Source: Ilyonectria destructans (lineage: Eukaryota; Ascomycota; Sordariomycetes; Hypocreales; Nectriaceae). Taken from it: DNA of 64,000 nt. Where the stretch lies: positions 2,852,001 to 2,916,000 of the forward strand of contig JAHEWK010000008.1 in the NCBI GenBank assembly GCA_020740775.1. Reading direction: 5' to 3'. Both the position numbers and the translations under genes were made by a program. Shown here one piece after another: positions 60,481 to 64,000 of the stretch (the first letter of the stretch is position 1; every line of letters begins with the position of its first letter). The notes beneath the pieces are model-generated. The model saw only the letters and a program-made list of their open reading frames with translations. It was not told the DNA's origin and did no database searches.

Positions 60481-60789
60481 CTCCGTATGCGAGACCCGGG
60501 ATCCACCAAAGGTCCGCAGTTATCATAATGCGAACTGCAGCTAGCCATATATAGAGAAGATTGTCGCTCTTTTCCGCCACTTTCCGCCACAATTCACCGG
60601 GTACAATTTACTTGCCACAATCCACTTCATCTGCTTGTTGAAATACTAACTTAACAGTAATTATCATTCAACAGCAGCAGCTTGCTTTGCTCAGTTTTAA
60701 AATCTAGGCTTTCTCTCCGGGGGTGCACTGCAAGTTACCAATCTGCCAGCGGATACACTCCTGGAGGAAAGTGTGAAATAAGAGTTAGT

Positions 60790-61085
60790 AGCTGGGGACT
60801 TTAAGAATTCTGAGTAAATTGCGGTAATCTTTACTATATACAGTTAGTATTTTTAGAAGAGATTATATTATACTTAAAAAGTTAAGATTACTATATCTAA
60901 AAGGTTAGCTTTTTAATAGTATTAAATAGAAACTATCTTTAGAAGAAATTCTCTATTACTTGTATTTTCTTTTCAGTAATAGCTTCTACTATATAACTAT
61001 TTCTATATCTCTAAGGCTTAGGGATTTAAGACCTACCTAAGGTTTCTCTCTATTTTAATCTATATAATAATATTAAGGTAAGAAG
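60790..61085. other. AT-rich block, probable RIP-altered repeat
   Basis: About 300 bp dominated by A, T and TpA steps (for example TTTTTAATAGTATTAAATAG), with normal-composition DNA on both sides. This is typical of old repeats mutated by RIP in ascomycetes. The original element is not recognisable. Confidence 0.5.
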
Positions 61086-62270
61086 CTGAGAGGGCAAGTG
61101 TTACGGTACTGTAAGGCAGGCTTTAAAGCGGAAGATAACACCGAGTGATATCTGGGGTCTTAAATAAAGAGCTAGAGGTTCGTTCGTGGGACAACTTTAA
61201 CAAGCAGCCCACTACCCACAACGGGCGAAGGATATCGACTAGGTGATTAGCGGTCCGCTCCTTCAATAACGAGGTACTGGCAAAATGGGCACGAAAAGAG
61301 TCATGGACACCAACACACTCAGGTCAGGCCCCAGACAAAACACATGCTGGCCAAGCCCAACGCTTCTCCTCGAGAATCACAATTACCGGTCCGCTATCCC
61401 GTACTACCCCCGCATTCGCTACGGGCGGTGCCCATGCCGAGGGCAAGCCGCATAGAGCTAGTCCCATACGGAGGAGGGGCTTGTTTGATCATCTCAGTCT
61501 TTGATGGAGACAATTGTACACAGTCATCCGCACGAAGTGTAAGTACGCCGCCTCTGTTGCTGGCCTGGCCCCTTGACACGTCCCCCTGCCTATCCCAAAC
61601 TCTCTTATACGCCAAAGTTCTGGACTCGAGTTGATCAGGTCAAAAGGCAGACAAAAACACAGGATTCCTTTGTCTGCAATATCAGATGGTGTCTCCGCAT
61701 TCATGCTACCCCGTGCCTTGAGGAAGTTGTCGTGTGCATCGATCTTGGCGCTCCGCATGCTCCGCAAAGTCGGGGAACTTCCCCGATGCCCCTCCACCCT
61801 AGTTTCGGTAAGACTCTGGGGCTCGAAACTAGTTTGACTGCATGGGGTGATGATGGTCGTTGATTACTCCACACTAGGTTTAGCCGCGCTGTAGCCCCGC
61901 GCATCAATCGTGTAAATGCATATGCCATTCGACCATTTTCCAGGGTCAGATGCCTTGGGTAAACGACAGGACATCGACAACCTGGCTTTTGCCTGTCTGA
62001 GCTGAGGGATGGAACCGGGTTGCGAGTGGACATCGGCCTTCTTTCACGCGAGGGAAACGGAGTAATGAAGCCTCATATATACCTGATACATCCGAGCGTT
62101 CGGGTTTCGGGCTAACATGGCTTCGGCCGCAGGACGCTTCAAGTATTAGAGGTCGCCCGCGCACCGGACGCTAGGAAATTTAGCTCAGCCAGCTTCAATT
62201 TACCTTTTACATCCTTGTGCTAGAGGACCATTCATTTGTTCCAAGCATCAGAATCCCTCCTTTGGGCAAC

Positions 62271-63969
62271 ATGAAGCCCGCCAAGTCCGTCGCAGTGTAC
62301 GATGGGCTGCCACAGAGTTCCATCGACACCAAGCATTGGTGGCGGCATAAGAACTTGCGCAACCTGAACCTTCTTATGATCTTCCCGCTGCTGTCAATCT
62401 TTACTCTTGGGTAAGTGGCGTCGACTCCATTCACAAAATGTCGCCTTCGGGCTAGGCCACTACGTAGAGCGGTTTATTCACTCCCTTATTTACAACACCA
62501 GTCCAAAGATGTCAACACTCAAGCGTTTGAATAGTGCTGATACCCTTTTACCAATGTAGATTCGATGGGTCTCTGATGAATGGCCTCCAAGCCGTTGAGC
62601 AATGGCGAGAATATTTCGACGAACCCACTGGAGCAACTCTCGGCCTCTTCAACGGAGCTTACCCGATCGGCGGCTTGATTGCCATCCCGTTGATTTCCTC
62701 CATCAGCGACCGTTTTGGCCGCCGCGCTGGCATTGCAACCGGGGCTTTCATTTGCTGTATAGGTGCCGCTCTCCAAGGTGCCGCCAACAACGTCGCCATG
62801 TTTGTAATCGGCCGCGGCATCCTTGGTGCTGGAAGTGTTTTGATCAACGCGTCGGGCGCGCCTCTCATCACAGAGATAGCCCATCCAAACCAGCGAACGA
62901 CTGCGACGGCTCTGTTCCAGACATCTTATGCTCTTGGATCCATCATCGCCGCCTGGACGACCTTTGGCAGCTTCAGAATCCAAGGCAATGCCTCATGGCG
63001 TATCCCCTGTGCCATGCAGGGGCTGCCGTCGGCTCTCCAAATTCTCGGCCTATGGTTCGTCCCAGAGAGTCCACGATGGCTGATCTCGAGGGGACGCGAC
63101 GAAGACGCTCTGGCCATGATGGCAAAGTATCACGCCGAAGGGGACGAGAACGACACCCTTGTCCAGTTCGAGTTCCACCAGATCCGGGAGACGCTAGCGC
63201 TTGATACGGCCCACGATCGAGGCAACATATTCTCCAACTACTGGGAGTTTATGCGTACACCCGGCAATCGTCTGCGTTTTGCCATTCTGACTGGTGCGCA
63301 TGCATAAGCCAAATGTCTGGTAATGCGTTCATTTCGTACTATCTGTCACCCATCTTGACGGCGGCTGGTCTCACAACCAGCCTCCAGCAGACGCTCATCA
63401 ATGCAACCTCTCAAATGCTTTCGTGGTTTTCTGCCCTGTATTTTGCTACCCTCCCGGGGAAAGTGGGCAGGCGGAAGCTCTTTCTGTGGGCGCTTACCCT
63501 TGTCTTCATCTGCTTGGTCGCCATCACGACTGGCAGCGCCGTCTTTGCGGAGAACCCCTCAAACAAGTCTGCAGGCTACGCCGTTGTTGCCTTTATCTAC
63601 CTGTTTTCTCCAGCCTACAACCTTGGCATGATTGGAAACTTGGGCCTCTACATTACTGAGATTCTGCCTTACAATCTTCGTCTCCGGGGAATGGCTGTTT
63701 TCCAGTTCTGGACGCTGGGCTTCATCGCCCTATCGACATTTGCCATTCCAGTGGGTCTCGAAGATATGGGTTGGAAGTTCTACACCATTTTCATTGGATG
63801 GGTTATAGTCGAGTTTGGTGTGGTGTGGTGGCTTTATCCGGAGACTAAGGGACCTCCCCTGGAAGAGATTTGCCACATTTTTGATGGTGTTCCAGAGAAG
63901 GATATCGGTGTGGAGGAAGCCGCTACAAAGGAGAATGATCAAATTGAAACCGTAAAGCACATTAATTAG
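62271..63969 (+). pseudogene. sugar-porter MFS transporter with a frameshift
   Basis: Start ATG at 62271; one intron (about 62411-62559) joins LLSIFTLG to FDGSLMNGLQ, the family TM1 region. Sugar-porter motifs are intact: SDRFGRRAG after TM2, RGILGAGS, PESPRWLISRGR after TM6, GKVGRRKLF after TM8, and a final PETKGPPLEEI. The frame meets TAA at 63305-63307 directly after GNRLRFAILTGAHA. The expected continuation QMSGNAFISYYLSPIL starts at 63310 in another frame. Removing five bases there would give a continuous family-like sequence, and no GT-AG intron of realistic length can do so. The total length without the shift would be about 510 residues. Likely a recent pseudogene or a sequence error. 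Family role: hexose or disaccharide/H+ symport at the plasma membrane. Confidence 0.82.
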
Positions 63970-64000
63970 GTCCTTTCACATAGCAGACTGCAGGCGGATT

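Larger units (their letters stand above)
60196..62270. other. intergenic region with a strongly AT-rich core, no gene seen
   Basis: Includes the P450 promoter repeats and an AT-rich, TpA-rich core at about 60790-61085. The right part (61300-62270) is of normal composition, but its frames on both strands are mutual shadows without domains. Confidence 0.5.

Noticed and set aside
63294..63308. 15-nt GT...AG stretch as an intron that would rescue the sugar-porter gene
   Set aside because: Far shorter than any fungal intron, and removing it does not restore the frame used downstream.

Overview
The window is nuclear DNA of a filamentous ascomycete (Pezizomycotina). Genes carry short GT-AG introns of about 45-120 nt, and the gene content is typical of the group: Zn2Cys6 regulators, a PDR-type ABC transporter, MFS carriers, a self-sufficient CYP505 P450, a PTH11/rhodopsin-like membrane protein, a Fot1/pogo transposon, small inverted-repeat elements and AT-rich patches that look RIP-altered. 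I do not name a species. No rRNA, tRNA, CRISPR array or polyketide/non-ribosomal-peptide synthase was seen.

Layout. 0-11 kb: a zinc-ribbon protein, a cupin, a 220-bp inverted-repeat element, an intact CYP505 P450-reductase fusion and an unrecognised multispan membrane protein. 12-31 kb: a PDR/ABCG transporter broken by one in-frame TAG, a GPI-type protein with a duplicated eight-cysteine module, a family-1 glycosyltransferase, an aspartate/aromatic aminotransferase, a 14-TM MFS exporter and an arylsulfotransferase-fold protein. 31-38 kb: a rhodopsin-like membrane protein, remnants of a class II aldolase and a probable MFS carrier, a CrtC/Diels-Alderase-fold secreted protein, and repeats. 38.5-48.1 kb: a PrpF-family isomerase, an aconitase paralogue, a mitochondrial tricarboxylate-type carrier and two convergent, paralogous Zn2Cys6 regulators. 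50-64 kb: a sterol-glucosyltransferase-like GT28 protein, a GH43 glycosidase split by a complete Fot1/pogo element, a cytochrome P450 and a sugar-porter MFS gene with a frameshift.

The most interesting unit is 38.5-48.1 kb. An aconitase with a presequence and all three Fe-S cysteines, a PrpF-type (aconitate or methylaconitate) isomerase with a presequence, and a citrate/oxoglutarate-type carrier lie together beside two pathway-type regulators. Aconitase and carrier share a divergent 316-bp promoter, which holds a TTCGGA-GGTGCCGG motif; similar motifs occur three times upstream of the isomerase. I infer a mitochondrial tricarboxylate-isomerisation module (cis- to trans-aconitate, or the methylcitrate equivalent) with its own export and control. 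Unlike the known itaconate clusters, no decarboxylase (CadA or Tad1 type) is visible here.

Three otherwise well-preserved genes are broken: the ABC transporter (nonsense), GH43 (transposon) and the sugar porter (frameshift). This suggests a region under relaxed selection and transposon/RIP pressure.
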